From contig NZ_CALPBY010000002.1 of NCBI RefSeq assembly GCF_943181405.1, positions 62,001 through 126,000 on the forward strand: DNA of 64,000 bases. The letters run 5' to 3'. The notes under the pieces were generated by a model that was not told the DNA's origin, did no database searches, and saw only the letters and a program-made list of their open reading frames with translations. Origin of the DNA: Cellulosimicrobium sp. Marseille-Q4280. GTDB lineage: Bacteria; Actinomycetota; Actinomycetes; Actinomycetales; Cellulomonadaceae. The position numbers and the translations under genes are program-made. Of this stretch, positions 18,614 through 28,364 are shown in pieces; position 1 is the first letter of the stretch, and every line of letters begins with the position of its first letter.

Positions 18614-19699
18614 ATGGACATCGATATGAGCGCGCTGCGCCTGCTGGAGCGCGAGAAGGACATCAGCCTCGACGTCCTCGTCGCCGCGATCGAGCAGGCC
18701 CTGCTGTCCGCGTACCACCGCACGCCCGACGCGTACCCCCGGGCGCGCGTCGAGCTCGACCGCAAGAGCGGCCACGTCACGGTCTGGGCCCGCGAGGAGC
18801 TCCCGGCGACGCCGTCGGAGGACGACGACGAGGACGCGCCGCGCGGTCCCGTCGAGCACGGCCCCGAGTTCGACCACACGCCGGCGGACTTCGGCCGCAT
18901 CGCGACGTCCACCGCGCGCCAGGTCATCGTGCAGCGCCTGCGGGACGCCGAGGACGACCAGATCCTCGGCACGTTCCGCGGCAAGGAGGGCGAGGTCCTC
19001 GCCGGGGTCATCCAGCAGGGCCGCGACCCGCGCGTCGTGCTCGTCGACGTCGGCGGGACCGAGGCGGTCCTGCCGCCGCACGAGCAGGTCCCGACCGAGG
19101 AGTACGTGCACGGCGAGCGCCTGCGCGCGTACGTCCTCGAGGTCGCCCGGGGAATGAAGGGCGCGCAGATCACGTTGAGCCGCACGCACCCGAACCTCGT
19201 GCGCAAGCTGTTCGAGCTCGAGGTCCCCGAGGTCGCGGACGGCTCCGTGGAGATCACCGCGATCGCCCGCGAGGCGGGACACCGGTCCAAGGTCGCCGTG
19301 CGCTCGACCGTGCCGGGGCTCGGCGCCAAGGGCGCGTGCATCGGGCCGATGGGCTCGCGCGTCCGCGCGGTCATGGCGGAGCTGCACGGCGAGAAGATCG
19401 ACATCGTCGACCACAGCGACGACCCTGCGCGCCTCGTCGCGAACGCTCTCTCGCCGGCCCGTGTGTCGTCCGTCACGATCGTCGACGCGGAGGCCCGCGC
19501 CGCCCGCGTCGTCGTCCCGGACTTCCAGCTCTCCCTCGCGATCGGCAAGGAGGGGCAGAACGCCCGGCTCGCCGCGAAGCTCACGGGGTGGCGGATCGAC
19601 ATCCGCTCCGACGAGGGCGGCGACGGTGCGTCTCCCGACCACCGGAGCTCCTCCGCCGGCGAGGCCCCGACCGCGGGTCGAGAGCCCGCGGAGCGGTAG
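18614..19699 (+). CDS. nusA: Transcription termination/antitermination factor NusA
   Basis: 361 residues. The N-terminal RNA-polymerase-binding domain ([27 protein letters not shown]) is followed by an S1 domain and two KH domains; [16 protein letters not shown] and [19 protein letters not shown] are the KH loops. It lacks the C-terminal acidic repeats of E. coli NusA, as usual for actinobacteria. AGGAGG lies about 8 bases before the ATG. Co-transcribed with rimP. Confidence 0.96.
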   Translation: MDIDMSALRLLEREKDISLDVLVAAIEQALLSAYHRTPDAYPRARVELDRKSGHVTVWAREELPATPSEDDDEDAPRGPVEHGPEFDHTPADFGRIATSTARQVIVQRLRDAEDDQILGTFRGKEGEVLAGVIQQGRDPRVVLVDVGGTEAVLPPHEQVPTEEYVHGERLRAYVLEVARGMKGAQITLSRTHPNLVRKLFELEVPEVADGSVEITAIAREAGHRSKVAVRSTVPGLGAKGACIGPMGSRVRAVMAELHGEKIDIVDHSDDPARLVANALSPARVSSVTIVDAEARAARVVVPDFQLSLAIGKEGQNARLAAKLTGWRIDIRSDEGGDGASPDHRSSSAGEAPTAGREPAER

Positions 19700-19739
19700 C
19701 GCGCACGGTGCCTCGGTCACGTACCGCGGGGCAGCGCGC

Positions 19740-19745
19740 TAGACT
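19740..19745 (+). promoter_or_regulatory. Candidate internal promoter ahead of ylxR-infB (TAGACT)
   Basis: TAGACT (TANNNT) 40 bases after nusA and 34 bases before the ylxR start. It could supply infB independently of rimP-nusA. No -35 match. Confidence 0.45.
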
Positions 19746-19779
19746 GTCATCGACCGGGCCGCGTGCCCGCATCCCGACC

Positions 19780-20133
19780 GTGCCCACGGACCTCCCCCCG
19801 AACCCCGGAACTCCGGTGTCGGGTCCGGTCCGCACGTGCGTCGGGTGCCGGGAGCGCGACCTGAGATCCGTCCTCCTCCGTCTGGTCGTCGACCGGTCCG
19901 GCACGAGCGCCGACGAGCCCCGGCTCGCGGTCGACGTCCGGCGGTCGCTCCCAGGGCGCGGCGCGTGGCTCCACGCGACGACGCGGTGCCTCGAGGCGGC
20001 GGAACGCCGGCGGGCCGTCCCGCGGGCCCTGCGACTCGTAGGCCCGCTCGACCTCGCCGCGGTCCGCGCCGTCGTCGAGGCCCAGCAGGAGAAGGACGAT
20101 CGAACCGCGCGTCACGACCAGGACCCCGGATGA
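19780..20133 (+). CDS. ylxR: YlxR family RNA-binding protein (DUF448)
   Basis: 117 residues. The conserved N-terminal block RTCVGCRERDLRSVLLRLV and the GRGAWLHATTRCLEAAERRR block identify the YlxR family, which lies between nusA and infB in most bacteria and binds RNA; it has been linked to RNase P and to transcription control. GTG at 19780 is used; GTG at 19816, just before RTCVGC, is a shorter alternative. Followed by a 162-bp infB leader. Confidence 0.88.
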   Translation: MPTDLPPNPGTPVSGPVRTCVGCRERDLRSVLLRLVVDRSGTSADEPRLAVDVRRSLPGRGAWLHATTRCLEAAERRRAVPRALRLVGPLDLAAVRAVVEAQQEKDDRTARHDQDPG

Positions 20134-20210
20134 CCCGGGCCGGGTCACCCTGTGGCCGCACGCACGGCCGCACTGCACGACACGTCGACAAGGAAGCGGG
20201 TTAGAAGCCG

Positions 20211-20253
20211 ATGGGCACGCGATGAGTACCCAGCGATGAGCACCCAGCACTAA
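20211..20253 (+). promoter_or_regulatory. infB leader: three ATGA-overlapping mini-ORFs on a 14-bp tandem repeat
   Basis: Three minimal reading frames follow each other: 20211-20225 (Met-Gly-Thr-Arg-stop), 20222-20239 (Met-Ser-Thr-Gln-Arg-stop) and 20236-20253 (Met-Ser-Thr-Gln-His-stop). Each stop TGA overlaps the next ATG as ATGA. The DNA is a 14-bp tandem repeat (20221-20234 and 20235-20248, one mismatch) with a degenerate copy at 20210-20220. Because 14 is not a multiple of 3, each unit opens a new frame. The array sits 43 bases before the infB start and looks like a chain for termination-reinitiation, hence a possible translational control element. Function is inferred only. Confidence 0.6.
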
Positions 20254-20264
20254 CGACGGTCCTC

Positions 20265-20291
20265 CCTGTCCGGGGCGGGCCGAGACAGGAG
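20265..20291 (+). promoter_or_regulatory. Stem able to cover the infB ribosome-binding site
   Basis: CCTGTC (20265-20270) is complementary to GACAGG (20284-20289), which contains the first part of the infB Shine-Dalgarno AGGAG (20287-20291). Ribosomes moving through the mini-ORFs just upstream could influence whether this stem forms. Confidence 0.45.
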
Positions 20292-20295
20292 AGTT

Positions 20296-23136
20296 GTGGC
20301 AAAGGTCCGCGTCTACGAGCTCGCGAAGGAGCTCGGGGTGGAGAGCAAGACCATCATGACCAAGCTGACGGAGCTCGGTGAGTTCGTCCGCTCGGCATCC
20401 TCGACCATCGAGCCACCGGTGGTCCGCAAGCTGCGCGACGCCTTCCCCGCCGGGGGAGCAGCGCCGAGCCGTCCTGCGGCCGCCCGTCCGGCGCCCGCGG
20501 CGGCGTCGAAGCCCGCAGCACCGAAGCCCGCCCCGAAGGCGGAGCCGCGCCCGGCACCGGCGACGGAGGCCCCTGCCGCCGAGGCACCGGCCACGGCGCC
20601 CGCGCCGCAGGCACCTGCGGCCGAGGCAGCGGCGCCCGCAGAGCGTCCGGCGCCCGCGCCGGCTCCTGCGCCCGCGCAGAAGCCGACCGCCTCGCCCAAG
20701 CCGGGCGGTGGCTCCAACACGCCCGCGCCGCGTCCCGGCGCACGCCCCGGTGCGTCGCGCCCGGGCAACAACCCGTTCGCGCCCAGCCAGGGCATGCCGC
20801 GCCAGGGCGGTCCTCGCCCCGGCGCCCCGCGCCCGGGCAACAACCCGTTCGCGCCCAGCCAGGGCATGCCCCGTCCGGGCAGCCGTCCTGAGCGCACCGA
20901 CGCCGGGGCTGCTGCCGGTGGTGGCGAGCGCTCGGGCGGTCCCCGTCCCGGTGGTCCCCGCCCCGCGCCGCGTCCCGGTGGTCCCCGTCCGAACCCGGGC
21001 ATGATGCCGGGCCGCACCTCGGTCGGCCGTCCCGGTGAGCGTCCTGCTCCCGGTGGTCGTCCCGGCGGCGGCGGTGGCGGCGGAGGCCGCGGTGGCTTCG
21101 GCGGCCGTCCCGGTGGCGGTGGCGGTGCCCCCGGCGCCGGTGGCGGTTTCGCCGGTCGCCCCGGTGGTGGCGGTCGTCCCGGTGGCGCAGGCCGCGGGTC
21201 GACCCAGGGTGCCTTCGGTCGCGCCGGCGGACGCCCCGTCCGTGGACGCAAGTCGAAGCGGGCGAAGCGCCAGGAGTTCGAGCAGATGCAGGCGCCGTCG
21301 CTCGGCGGCGTGCAGGTTCCCCGCGGCAACGGCAAGACCGTCGTCCGCCTGCGGCACGGCTCGTCCCTGAACGACTTCGCCGACAAGATCGACGCGAACC
21401 CGGCGAGCCTCGTCACGGTGCTGTTCCACCTCGGTGAGATGGCGACCGCGACGCAGTCGCTCGACGAGGACACGTTCGGCACCCTCGCGTCCGAGCTCGG
21501 CTACATCATCGAGATGGTCTCGGCCGAGGAGGAGGACCGCGAGCTGCTCGGGTCGTTCGACATCGACCTGGACGCCGAGCTCGAGGCCGAGGGCGACGAC
21601 GAGCTGGCGGCGCGTCCGCCGGTCGTCACCGTCATGGGGCACGTCGACCACGGAAAGACCAAGCTCCTCGACGCGATCCGCCAGACGGACGTCGTCGCGG
21701 GCGAGGCCGGCGGCATCACGCAGCACATCGGTGCCTACCAGGTGCGCCACGAGCACGAGGGCAACGACCGCGCCATCACCTTCATCGACACCCCGGGTCA
21801 CGAGGCGTTCACCGCCATGCGTGCCCGTGGTGCCCAGGTGACGGACATCGCGATCCTCGTCGTGGCCGCCGACGACGGCGTCATGCCGCAGACCATCGAG
21901 GCGCTCAACCACGCCCAGGCGGCGAACGTCCCGATCGTCGTCGCGGTGAACAAGGTGGACAAGGAGGGGGCCAACCCCGCCAAGATCCGCCAGCAGCTCA
22001 CCGAGTACAACCTGGTGGCCGAGGAGTACGGCGGCGACACGATGTTCGTCGACGTCTCCGCGAAGCAGAACATGGGCATCGACGACCTCCTCGAGGCCGT
22101 CCTGCTCACGGCCGACGCCTCGCTCGACCTGCGCGCCAACCCCGACAAGGACGCGCGCGGTGTCGCCATCGAGGCCAACCTGGACAAGGGCCGCGGCGCC
22201 GTCGCGACCGTCCTCGTCCAGTCCGGCACGCTGCACGTCGGTGACGCGATCGTCGCCGGCACGGCCCACGGCCGCGTCCGCGCGATGTTCGACGAGCACG
22301 GCACCGCCGTGACCGAGGCGGGCCCCGCCCGTCCGGTCCTCGTGCTCGGGCTCGCGTCCGTGCCGAGCGCCGGCGACACGTTCCTCGTGGCACCCGACGA
22401 GCGCACCGCCCGTCAGATCGCCGAGAAGCGCGAGGCCGCCGAGCGCGCCGCCCTCCTTGCCAAGCGCCGCAAGCGCATCAGCCTCGAGGACTTCACGCAG
22501 GCGCTCCAGCAGGGCAAGGTCGAGACCCTCAACCTCGTCCTCAAGGGCGACGTGTCGGGTGCCGTCGAGGCGCTCGAGGACGCGCTGCTCAAGATCGACG
22601 TCGGCGAGGAGGTCGAGCTGCGCGTCATCCACCGCGGTGTGGGTGCCATCACGCAGAACGACGTCAACCTGGCGACGGTCGACAACGCGATCATCATCGG
22701 CTTCAACGTGAAGTTCGGCGAGCGCGTCGAGGACCTGGCCGAGCGCGAGGGCGTCGACGTCCGCTTCTACTCGATCATCTACCAGGCGATCGACGACGTG
22801 GAGGCAGCGCTCAAGGGCATGCTCAAGCCGGAGTACGAGGAGGCCCAGCTGGGCGCCGCGGAGATCCGCGAGATCTTCCGCTCCTCCAAGTTCGGCAACA
22901 TCGCCGGGTCGATCGTCCGGTCCGGCGAGATCCGCCGCAACGCCAAGGCGCGCGTGCTGCGCGACGGCAAGGTCGTGGGGGACAACCTCACGGTCGAGTC
23001 GCTCAAGCGGTTCAAGGACGACGCGACCGAGGTCCGCGAGGGCTACGAGTGCGGTATCGGGCTCGGGTCCTTCAACGACCTGCAGATCGGCGACACGATC
23101 GAGACGTTCGAGATGCGGGAGAAGCCGCGTTCCTGA
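20296..23136 (+). CDS. infB: Translation initiation factor IF-2
   Basis: 946 residues; GTPase that brings fMet-tRNA to the 30S subunit. N-terminal IF2N helix domain ([21 protein letters not shown]), then about 270 residues of Ala/Pro- and Gly/Arg-rich low complexity with two copies of [12 protein letters not shown] and a poly-Gly block, then a second IF2N-like element and the G domain: G1 GHVDHGKT at 448-455, G3 DTPGHE at 498-503, G4 NKVD at 552-555. The GTG start at 20296 has AGGAG 4 bases upstream. A strong hairpin follows the stop. Confidence 0.97.
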   Translation: MAKVRVYELAKELGVESKTIMTKLTELGEFVRSASSTIEPPVVRKLRDAFPAGGAAPSRPAAARPAPAAASKPAAPKPAPKAEPRPAPATEAPAAEAPATAPAPQAPAAEAAAPAERPAPAPAPAPAQKPTASPKPGGGSNTPAPRPGARPGASRPGNNPFAPSQGMPRQGGPRPGAPRPGNNPFAPSQGMPRPGSRPERTDAGAAAGGGERSGGPRPGGPRPAPRPGGPRPNPGMMPGRTSVGRPGERPAPGGRPGGGGGGGGRGGFGGRPGGGGGAPGAGGGFAGRPGGGGRPGGAGRGSTQGAFGRAGGRPVRGRKSKRAKRQEFEQMQAPSLGGVQVPRGNGKTVVRLRHGSSLNDFADKIDANPASLVTVLFHLGEMATATQSLDEDTFGTLASELGYIIEMVSAEEEDRELLGSFDIDLDAELEAEGDDELAARPPVVTVMGHVDHGKTKLLDAIRQTDVVAGEAGGITQHIGAYQVRHEHEGNDRAITFIDTPGHEAFTAMRARGAQVTDIAILVVAADDGVMPQTIEALNHAQAANVPIVVAVNKVDKEGANPAKIRQQLTEYNLVAEEYGGDTMFVDVSAKQNMGIDDLLEAVLLTADASLDLRANPDKDARGVAIEANLDKGRGAVATVLVQSGTLHVGDAIVAGTAHGRVRAMFDEHGTAVTEAGPARPVLVLGLASVPSAGDTFLVAPDERTARQIAEKREAAERAALLAKRRKRISLEDFTQALQQGKVETLNLVLKGDVSGAVEALEDALLKIDVGEEVELRVIHRGVGAITQNDVNLATVDNAIIIGFNVKFGERVEDLAEREGVDVRFYSIIYQAIDDVEAALKGMLKPEYEEAQLGAAEIREIFRSSKFGNIAGSIVRSGEIRRNAKARVLRDGKVVGDNLTVESLKRFKDDATEVREGYECGIGLGSFNDLQIGDTIETFEMREKPRS

Positions 23137-23150
23137 CGTTCGACGTTGCT

Positions 23151-23181
23151 CGGGGGCGGTCACGTTTCGTGGCCGCCCCCG
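23151..23181 (+). terminator. Strong hairpin after infB
   Basis: CGGGGGCGG-T-CACG (23151-23164), loop TTT, CGTG-G-CCGCCCCCG (23168-23181): 14 pairs including one T-G wobble. It begins 15 bases after the infB stop. No U-tract, but the stem is strong; rbfA 230 bases downstream may need its own promoter (TACCAT at 23241 or TACGGT at 23362 are weak candidates). Confidence 0.7.
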
Positions 23182-23414
23182 GGCGTACCTGCGGCGCCGG
23201 CTCACCTCCGGACCGTGACTCCGCAGGGCGGCGGCGGGTCTACCATCCGCCCGCTCGTCCCTCGCGGGCTCCCGCCAGACCCACCACGACCCGCCGCCGC
23301 CCTGCTGCGCCCCGGTCCTCTGCGTGCGCCCCCCGGCTCGGCCGGGGACCACGGCGCGGCGTACGGTCGTCCCGTCATCGAGCCGGCGCCGCCCGGCATG
23401 AAAGGAAGAATGTC

Positions 23415-23858
23415 ATGGTCGATCACCCTCGGGCGAGGAAGCTCGCCGACCGGATCAAGGTCATCGTCGCGCAGATGCTCGACACGCGGATCAAGGACCC
23501 GCGGCTCGGGTTCGTCACCGTCACCGACGTGCGCGTGACCGGGGACCTGCAGAACGCCTCGGTGTTCTACACGGTCTACGGCACCGACGAGGAGCGGGAG
23601 GGCACCGCCGCCGCGCTGGAGAGCGCGAAGGGGATCATCCGGTCCGAGGTCGGCAAGCAGACGGGCATCCGCCTCACGCCGACGCTCGAGTTCCACCTGG
23701 ACTCCGTGCCCGAGACGGCGGCGCACCTCGACGCTGCGCTCATCGAGGCCCGGCGTCGTGACGCCGAGCTCGCCGCGCTGCGCGAGGGCAAGTCCTTCGC
23801 GGGCGACGAGGACCCGTACCGCACGCCCGAGCAGGGCGATGAGCGCGCCGAGGACTGA
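23415..23858 (+). CDS. rbfA: Ribosome-binding factor A
   Basis: 147 residues; KH-like protein needed for 16S rRNA 5'-end maturation and cold growth. Hallmarks: [16 protein letters not shown] at the N-terminus, [21 protein letters not shown] and the PTLEFHLD block near the end. AAAGGAAG lies about 6 bases before the ATG at 23415. Its 3' end overlaps truB by 20 bases in another frame. Confidence 0.95.
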   Translation: MVDHPRARKLADRIKVIVAQMLDTRIKDPRLGFVTVTDVRVTGDLQNASVFYTVYGTDEEREGTAAALESAKGIIRSEVGKQTGIRLTPTLEFHLDSVPETAAHLDAALIEARRRDAELAALREGKSFAGDEDPYRTPEQGDERAED

Positions 23859-24822
23859 CCGCCCCGCGCCGCCGCCGCGGCGCCCGACCGCGCCCGACGG
23901 GCTCCTCGTCGTCGACAAGCCCGCGGGCTGGACGAGCCACGACGTCGTCGGGCGCGTCCGGCGGCTCGCCGGCACGCGCAAGGTCGGGCACGCCGGGACG
24001 CTCGACCCGATGGCCACCGGCGTGCTCGTGCTGGGCGTGGGTCGGGCGACGAAGCTGCTGACGTACGTCGTGGGCGCCGACAAGGAGTACCGGGCGACCG
24101 TGCGCCTCGGCGTGACGACGACGACCGACGACGCCGAGGGCGAGGTCGTCGCCCGGGCCGACGCGTCCGGCGTCGTACGGGCGGCCCTCGACGCGGAGGT
24201 GGCACGCCTCACGGGCGACATCCTCCAGGCGCCGAGCGCGGTCAGCGCGATCAAGGTCGACGGGAAGCGCGCGTACGCGCGCGTCCGTGCGGGCGAGCAG
24301 GTCGAGCTCGCGGCCCGGCCCGTGACCGTGTCGCGGTTCGACGTGCACGACGCGCGCACGGTCGCGCCCGGCACCGCCGGCCTGCCCGACGACGTCCCCG
24401 CGGCCCTCGACCTCGACGTCACCGTCGTGTGCTCGTCGGGCACGTACGTCCGTGCGCTCGCCCGGGATCTCGGGGCCGCTCTCGGCGTCGGGGGACACCT
24501 CACGGCGCTGCGACGCACGCGGGTCGGCGGCTACGCCCTCGAGGGGGCCGTCACGCTCGAGGAGGCCGAGGCGCAGGCCGACCGGGACGAGGTCCTCGCC
24601 ACGGTGCCGCTCGCCGACGCGGCGCGCGCGACCTTCCCGGTGCGCGACCTCACCGACGCCGAGTCCGTCGCGCTGTCCTACGGTCAGTGGGTCGCGGCGT
24701 CGGGCGCCGCAGGGACGACGGCCGCGATGGCGCCCGACGGCACGCTCGTCGCGCTCGTCGAGGACACCCGCCGGGGCGGTGCGGACCTCGCGCGGCCCGT
24801 CCTCGTGCTCGCGCCTGCGTGA
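23839..24822 (+). CDS. truB: tRNA pseudouridine-55 synthase
   Basis: 327 residues; makes pseudouridine 55 in the T loop of tRNAs. [17 protein letters not shown] and [14 protein letters not shown] with catalytic Asp56 are diagnostic; [15 protein letters not shown] is the C-terminal motif. ATG at 23839 lies inside the end of rbfA with AGGG just upstream, so translation is probably coupled. Followed by ribF after about 157 bp. Confidence 0.95.
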   Translation: MSAPRTDRPAPPPRRPTAPDGLLVVDKPAGWTSHDVVGRVRRLAGTRKVGHAGTLDPMATGVLVLGVGRATKLLTYVVGADKEYRATVRLGVTTTTDDAEGEVVARADASGVVRAALDAEVARLTGDILQAPSAVSAIKVDGKRAYARVRAGEQVELAARPVTVSRFDVHDARTVAPGTAGLPDDVPAALDLDVTVVCSSGTYVRALARDLGAALGVGGHLTALRRTRVGGYALEGAVTLEEAEAQADRDEVLATVPLADAARATFPVRDLTDAESVALSYGQWVAASGAAGTTAAMAPDGTLVALVEDTRRGGADLARPVLVLAPA

Positions 24823-24979
24823 CCTGCACCACACCACCGACCTCCTCGCGGGGGTCGCGCGGTCACGACGGCCGGTCCCCGTCGTGGCAGGCTTGACCCT
24901 CGCGACACCGTCGCCCGGCAGGACGTCGGCACGCCACCGGCCGGACGACCGATCCCTACACCACCCGAGGAGCTCGCAC

Positions 24980-25990
24980 GTGCACCTGTGGACGGCCCTG
25001 AGCCAGGTCCCGTCGGGGTTCGGCCCGACCGTCGTGACCCTCGGCAACTTCGACGGCGTCCACCGCGGCCACGCACAGGTCCTCGGCCGCATCGTCGACC
25101 TCGCCCGGTCGCGCGACGCCCGGGCCGTCGCCGTGACGTTCCACCCGCACCCCGCCGTCGTGCACCGGCCGGACGAGGCGCCCGAGCTGATCACGGGCAT
25201 CGCGGACCGGGTCGAGCTGCTCGCGGCCACCGGCCTCGACGCGGTCCTCCTCGTGGAGTACACGCTCGGCTTCGCGCGCCAGACGCCCGAGGAGTTCGTG
25301 CAGACGTACCTCGTCGACGGCCTGCACGCCGGGACCGTCGTCGTCGGTCACGACGTGCGGTTCGGACGGGACAACTCCGGCACCCTCGCCACGATGGTCG
25401 AGCTCGGCGCGCGCCACGGGTTCGAGGTCGTCGCGATCGACGACGTCGGACAGCACCAGGGCGTCCCCGTCACCGAGGGCGACGCCGGGCACGACGCCCG
25501 CTGGTCGTCGACCGGTGTGCGGGCGCTCCTCACGGCGGGCGACGTCCGGGAGGCGGCGCGCATCCTCGGGCGTCACCACCGGGTGCGCGGAGCCGTCGTC
25601 CACGGCGACGCGCGCGGTCGCGACCTGGGGTTCCCGACGGCCAACCTCGGGGAGATCGCCGGCATGGTCCCCGCGGACGGCGTCTACGCCGGATGGCTGG
25701 AACGCCCGCAGCTCGCCGCCGCCGACCCGGACCACCCGGACGTCCGGCTGCCCGCCGCGATCTCCATCGGCACCAACCCGACGTTCGACGGACTCGAGCG
25801 GCGCGTCGAGGCCTACGTGCTCGACCGCACCGACCTGGACCTCTACGACGAGGACGTCGTCCTCGAGCTCGTCGACCGCCTCCGGCCGACGCTGCGCTTC
25901 GACGGCGTCGAGCCCCTCGTCGCGCAGATGCACGACGACGTGGCGCGCGCGCGCACGGTGCTCGCGGCCGACGTGGGTCCCGCGGCGTGA
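24980..25990 (+). CDS. ribF: Bifunctional riboflavin kinase/FMN adenylyltransferase
   Basis: 336 residues; turns riboflavin into FMN and FAD. The N-terminal nucleotidyltransferase domain begins VVTLGNFDGVHRGHAQ (HxGH site) and has TFHPHPAVV; the C-terminal kinase domain shows GRDLGFPTANL, ADGVYAGW and IGTNPTFDG. GTG at 24980 is preceded by GAGGAG with a 7-base gap. The truB-ribF order is standard. The stop overlaps the next start as GTGA. Confidence 0.95.
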   Translation: MHLWTALSQVPSGFGPTVVTLGNFDGVHRGHAQVLGRIVDLARSRDARAVAVTFHPHPAVVHRPDEAPELITGIADRVELLAATGLDAVLLVEYTLGFARQTPEEFVQTYLVDGLHAGTVVVGHDVRFGRDNSGTLATMVELGARHGFEVVAIDDVGQHQGVPVTEGDAGHDARWSSTGVRALLTAGDVREAARILGRHHRVRGAVVHGDARGRDLGFPTANLGEIAGMVPADGVYAGWLERPQLAAADPDHPDVRLPAAISIGTNPTFDGLERRVEAYVLDRTDLDLYDEDVVLELVDRLRPTLRFDGVEPLVAQMHDDVARARTVLAADVGPAA

Positions 25991-26673
25991 GCGCGCCGGC
26001 CCTCGAGGCACGCGGCCTCCGGGTCGGCTACGGGGACGTGCCGGTCTGCGCGCCGGTCGACCTCACGGTGCGCGCCGGCGAGGTGTGGGCCGTCGTCGGA
26101 CCCAACGGGAGCGGCAAGTCGACCCTCCTGCGCACGCTCCTCGGCCTCCAGCCGCCGCTCTCGGGTTCGGTCGCCGCGTTCGGCCGCCCGGTCGACGAGC
26201 GCGAGCGCGCCTTCCGCGCGCGCGTCGCGGGCGTCCTCGACGACGACGCGTACTTCCCGGGGCTCACGGTGCGCGAGCACCTCGTCCTCGTGGCGCGCGG
26301 CCACGGCGTACCGCGCGCGGGCGTGGTCGTCGACGCGCTCCTCGACCGCTTCGGGATCGCCTCGCACGGCGGGGCCTTCCCGACCGAGCTCTCGTCGGGC
26401 CAGCGTCGCAGGCTCCTGCTCGCCGCAGGGTTCGTCCGCCCGCGCGACCTGCTCGTGCTCGACGAGCCCGAGCAGCGGCTCGACCCGGGCATGCGCGCCG
26501 ACCTCGCGGTCCTCCTCGGCGACGAGGCCCGGCGCGGCACGGCGGTCGTGCTCGCGTCCCACGACCCGGTGCTCGTCGGCGCTCTGGAACCGCACGGGCT
26601 GCTCGTCGGGGACGACGCGTGCACCGTCCTCGCCTCCGACCGGACGCGCGACGTGCTCGCCGAGGTGCGGTGA
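25987..26673 (+). CDS. ABC transporter ATP-binding protein
   Basis: 228 residues. Walker A GPNGSGKST at 38-46, signature LSSGQ, Walker B LLVLDEP and the switch His in ASHDP are all present, so ATP hydrolysis is expected. The D-loop region reads EPEQRLD rather than the common EPTxGLD. It overlaps ribF by 4 bases and is followed 7 bases later by a large membrane protein that should be its partner. Substrate unknown; drug or peptide export is typical of such two-gene systems (inference). Confidence 0.9.
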   Translation: MSAPALEARGLRVGYGDVPVCAPVDLTVRAGEVWAVVGPNGSGKSTLLRTLLGLQPPLSGSVAAFGRPVDERERAFRARVAGVLDDDAYFPGLTVREHLVLVARGHGVPRAGVVVDALLDRFGIASHGGAFPTELSSGQRRRLLLAAGFVRPRDLLVLDEPEQRLDPGMRADLAVLLGDEARRGTAVVLASHDPVLVGALEPHGLLVGDDACTVLASDRTRDVLAEVR

Positions 26674-26680
26674 CACGCCC

Positions 26681-28240
26681 GTGAGCGAGCTGTCGTCGGG
26701 CGCCGGGCGCGGCCCCCTGCCCGAGGTGCGCACCGACCCGGACGAGCTCCTCACCGGTCGTGAGCTGCGCACGCTCACGGCCCGCGCCGTGCGCGCCCGG
26801 GCCGACGCCGGTCCGGGCGAGGTGGTCGTCGACGTCGCCTACGCCGTCGTGTCGGCGCTGCTCGCGGTCGGGATGGTCGCCGGTGCCGCGAACGTGGTGC
26901 GCGGGGTGCTGCTCGCCGACCCGGGCGCCGACGCGGACGTCGTGCTGAGCGCGTCGACGGTCCGGGCGCTCGTGACGTGCGCGTTCCTGGCCGTCGTGCT
27001 CGCCGCCGCCGCTCGCCTCGGGCCGCTGGGGGTGGGCAGCGCGGGCGCGCGGTGGTGGCTCCCGGCGCCGTCCGGGCGCGGCGGTCTCCTCTCGCCGTCG
27101 TACGCCCGCGCCCTGCTCGCCGGCGCGGGTCTGGGCGCGCTCGGGGGAGCGGCGATCGCGCTCGGGACGGCCGCCGGTGTCGTCGACGCCGCGCGGGCCG
27201 CGCTCGCCGTCGGCGTCGTGGCCGTGCTCCTCGTCGTCGTCGCGGGACTCGTCCAGCCGCACGCGCGCGCCACGGCCCGGCTCGCGCGCTGGGCGGACGT
27301 CGCCGTCGCCGTCGTCCCGGTGGCGGGCGTCGCCCTCGTGCTCCGGGGCGGCGCGGACGTCACGGCGACGCTCCCGCCGCTGGTGGTCCTCGTCCTCGGC
27401 GCCGTCGCGGCCGGTCTCGCCGTCTGGTGGTGGACGCGCCGGGAACGCCTGGGCGCCCCCGTCCTGCGCGCGCAGGGGTCGGTCCTGGACCACGTGGGCG
27501 GAGCGGTGCTCTCGCTCGACGTCCGCGAGCTCGGTCGTGCGTTCGCGCGCGCGGGCGGGGCGCAGCGGCGCGTCCGGCGCGCTGCGTCGCTGCGCGTCGT
27601 GCGCGGACCCGCCACGGCGGTCGTCGCGGCCGACCTCGTGCTGCTGCGCCGCAGCCCGACGTCGCTCGCGCACCTCGCCGGCCTCGCGGCGCTGCTCGTC
27701 GTCGTCCACCAGGTGCCGGCGCTCGCGTCGGGCTTCGGCGCCTTCGTCGTGCTGGTCGCCGCGGGTCTGCGCGCGGCGCACCTCGGGGCGGAGGGCGCAC
27801 GGACCGCCGACCTCGTCCCGGTCCTCGACGCGCTCGTGCCCGTCGGCGCGCGGGTGGGGCGGCTCGCGCGCGTGGTCACCCCGGCGCTGACGGCCGTCGT
27901 CTGCCTCGGTCTGGGCGTCGTGCCGCTCGCGCTCGGCACGGGCGACGCGCGGTGGCTCGTCCTCGCCGGGCTGTGCGGCGTCGTGCAGGGCGCCGCAGCC
28001 GTCCGCAGCGCGTACCGCACCCCGCCCGACTGGTCGGCCCCGCTCCTCGCCACGCCCGCCGGCGGGATCCCGACCGGTGCGGCCGCCGCCTTCCGCGTCG
28101 GCCCCGACGTCGCGCTCCTCGGCTCCGTCCCGCTCGGGGTCGCGCTCCTCGTGGGATCCGCGGGCTGGGGGACGCTCGTGGCGCAGGCGCTCGCAGCGGC
28201 CGTCGCGCTCGCCGTGGTGTCGCACGTCCGGTCGCGCTGA
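26681..28240 (+). CDS. Large polytopic membrane protein, likely ABC permease partner (DUF6297-like)
   Basis: 519 residues with about ten or more hydrophobic Ala/Val/Leu-rich segments (for example VVSALLAVGMVAGAANVV and LAGLAALLVVVHQVPALA) and arginine-rich loops (GAQRRVRRAASLRVVRG). It resembles the actinobacterial DUF6297-type proteins that occur beside a single ABC ATPase. No substrate-binding lipoprotein is nearby, which argues for export or a membrane-lipid role rather than uptake. GTG at 26681 starts 7 bases after the ATPase stop. Confidence 0.7.
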   Translation: MSELSSGAGRGPLPEVRTDPDELLTGRELRTLTARAVRARADAGPGEVVVDVAYAVVSALLAVGMVAGAANVVRGVLLADPGADADVVLSASTVRALVTCAFLAVVLAAAARLGPLGVGSAGARWWLPAPSGRGGLLSPSYARALLAGAGLGALGGAAIALGTAAGVVDAARAALAVGVVAVLLVVVAGLVQPHARATARLARWADVAVAVVPVAGVALVLRGGADVTATLPPLVVLVLGAVAAGLAVWWWTRRERLGAPVLRAQGSVLDHVGGAVLSLDVRELGRAFARAGGAQRRVRRAASLRVVRGPATAVVAADLVLLRRSPTSLAHLAGLAALLVVVHQVPALASGFGAFVVLVAAGLRAAHLGAEGARTADLVPVLDALVPVGARVGRLARVVTPALTAVVCLGLGVVPLALGTGDARWLVLAGLCGVVQGAAAVRSAYRTPPDWSAPLLATPAGGIPTGAAAAFRVGPDVALLGSVPLGVALLVGSAGWGTLVAQALAAAVALAVVSHVRSR

Positions 28241-28364
28241 CCGCGAAGGTCACGAACCCTCGGCGCTCGCCTCCCTCCGGGTGTGAGGCGCATCACAGCC
28301 GTGCTGCGCCGTCGCGGCCCTGTCGGCCGCCTCGCAACGTCCCACTCACAGGAAGGCTCGAGCC

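Noticed and set aside
20152-20253. A single 33-codon ORF (GTG 20152 to TAA 20253) in the infB leader
   Set aside because: Shares only the last mini-ORF frame, has no RBS and no conserved feature; the ATGA chain explains the repeat structure better. It cannot be fully excluded.
19747-23352. Minus-strand open frame of about 1200 codons opposite ylxR and infB
   Set aside because: Antisense shadow; infB on the plus strand has full IF-2 motifs, an RBS and known synteny.
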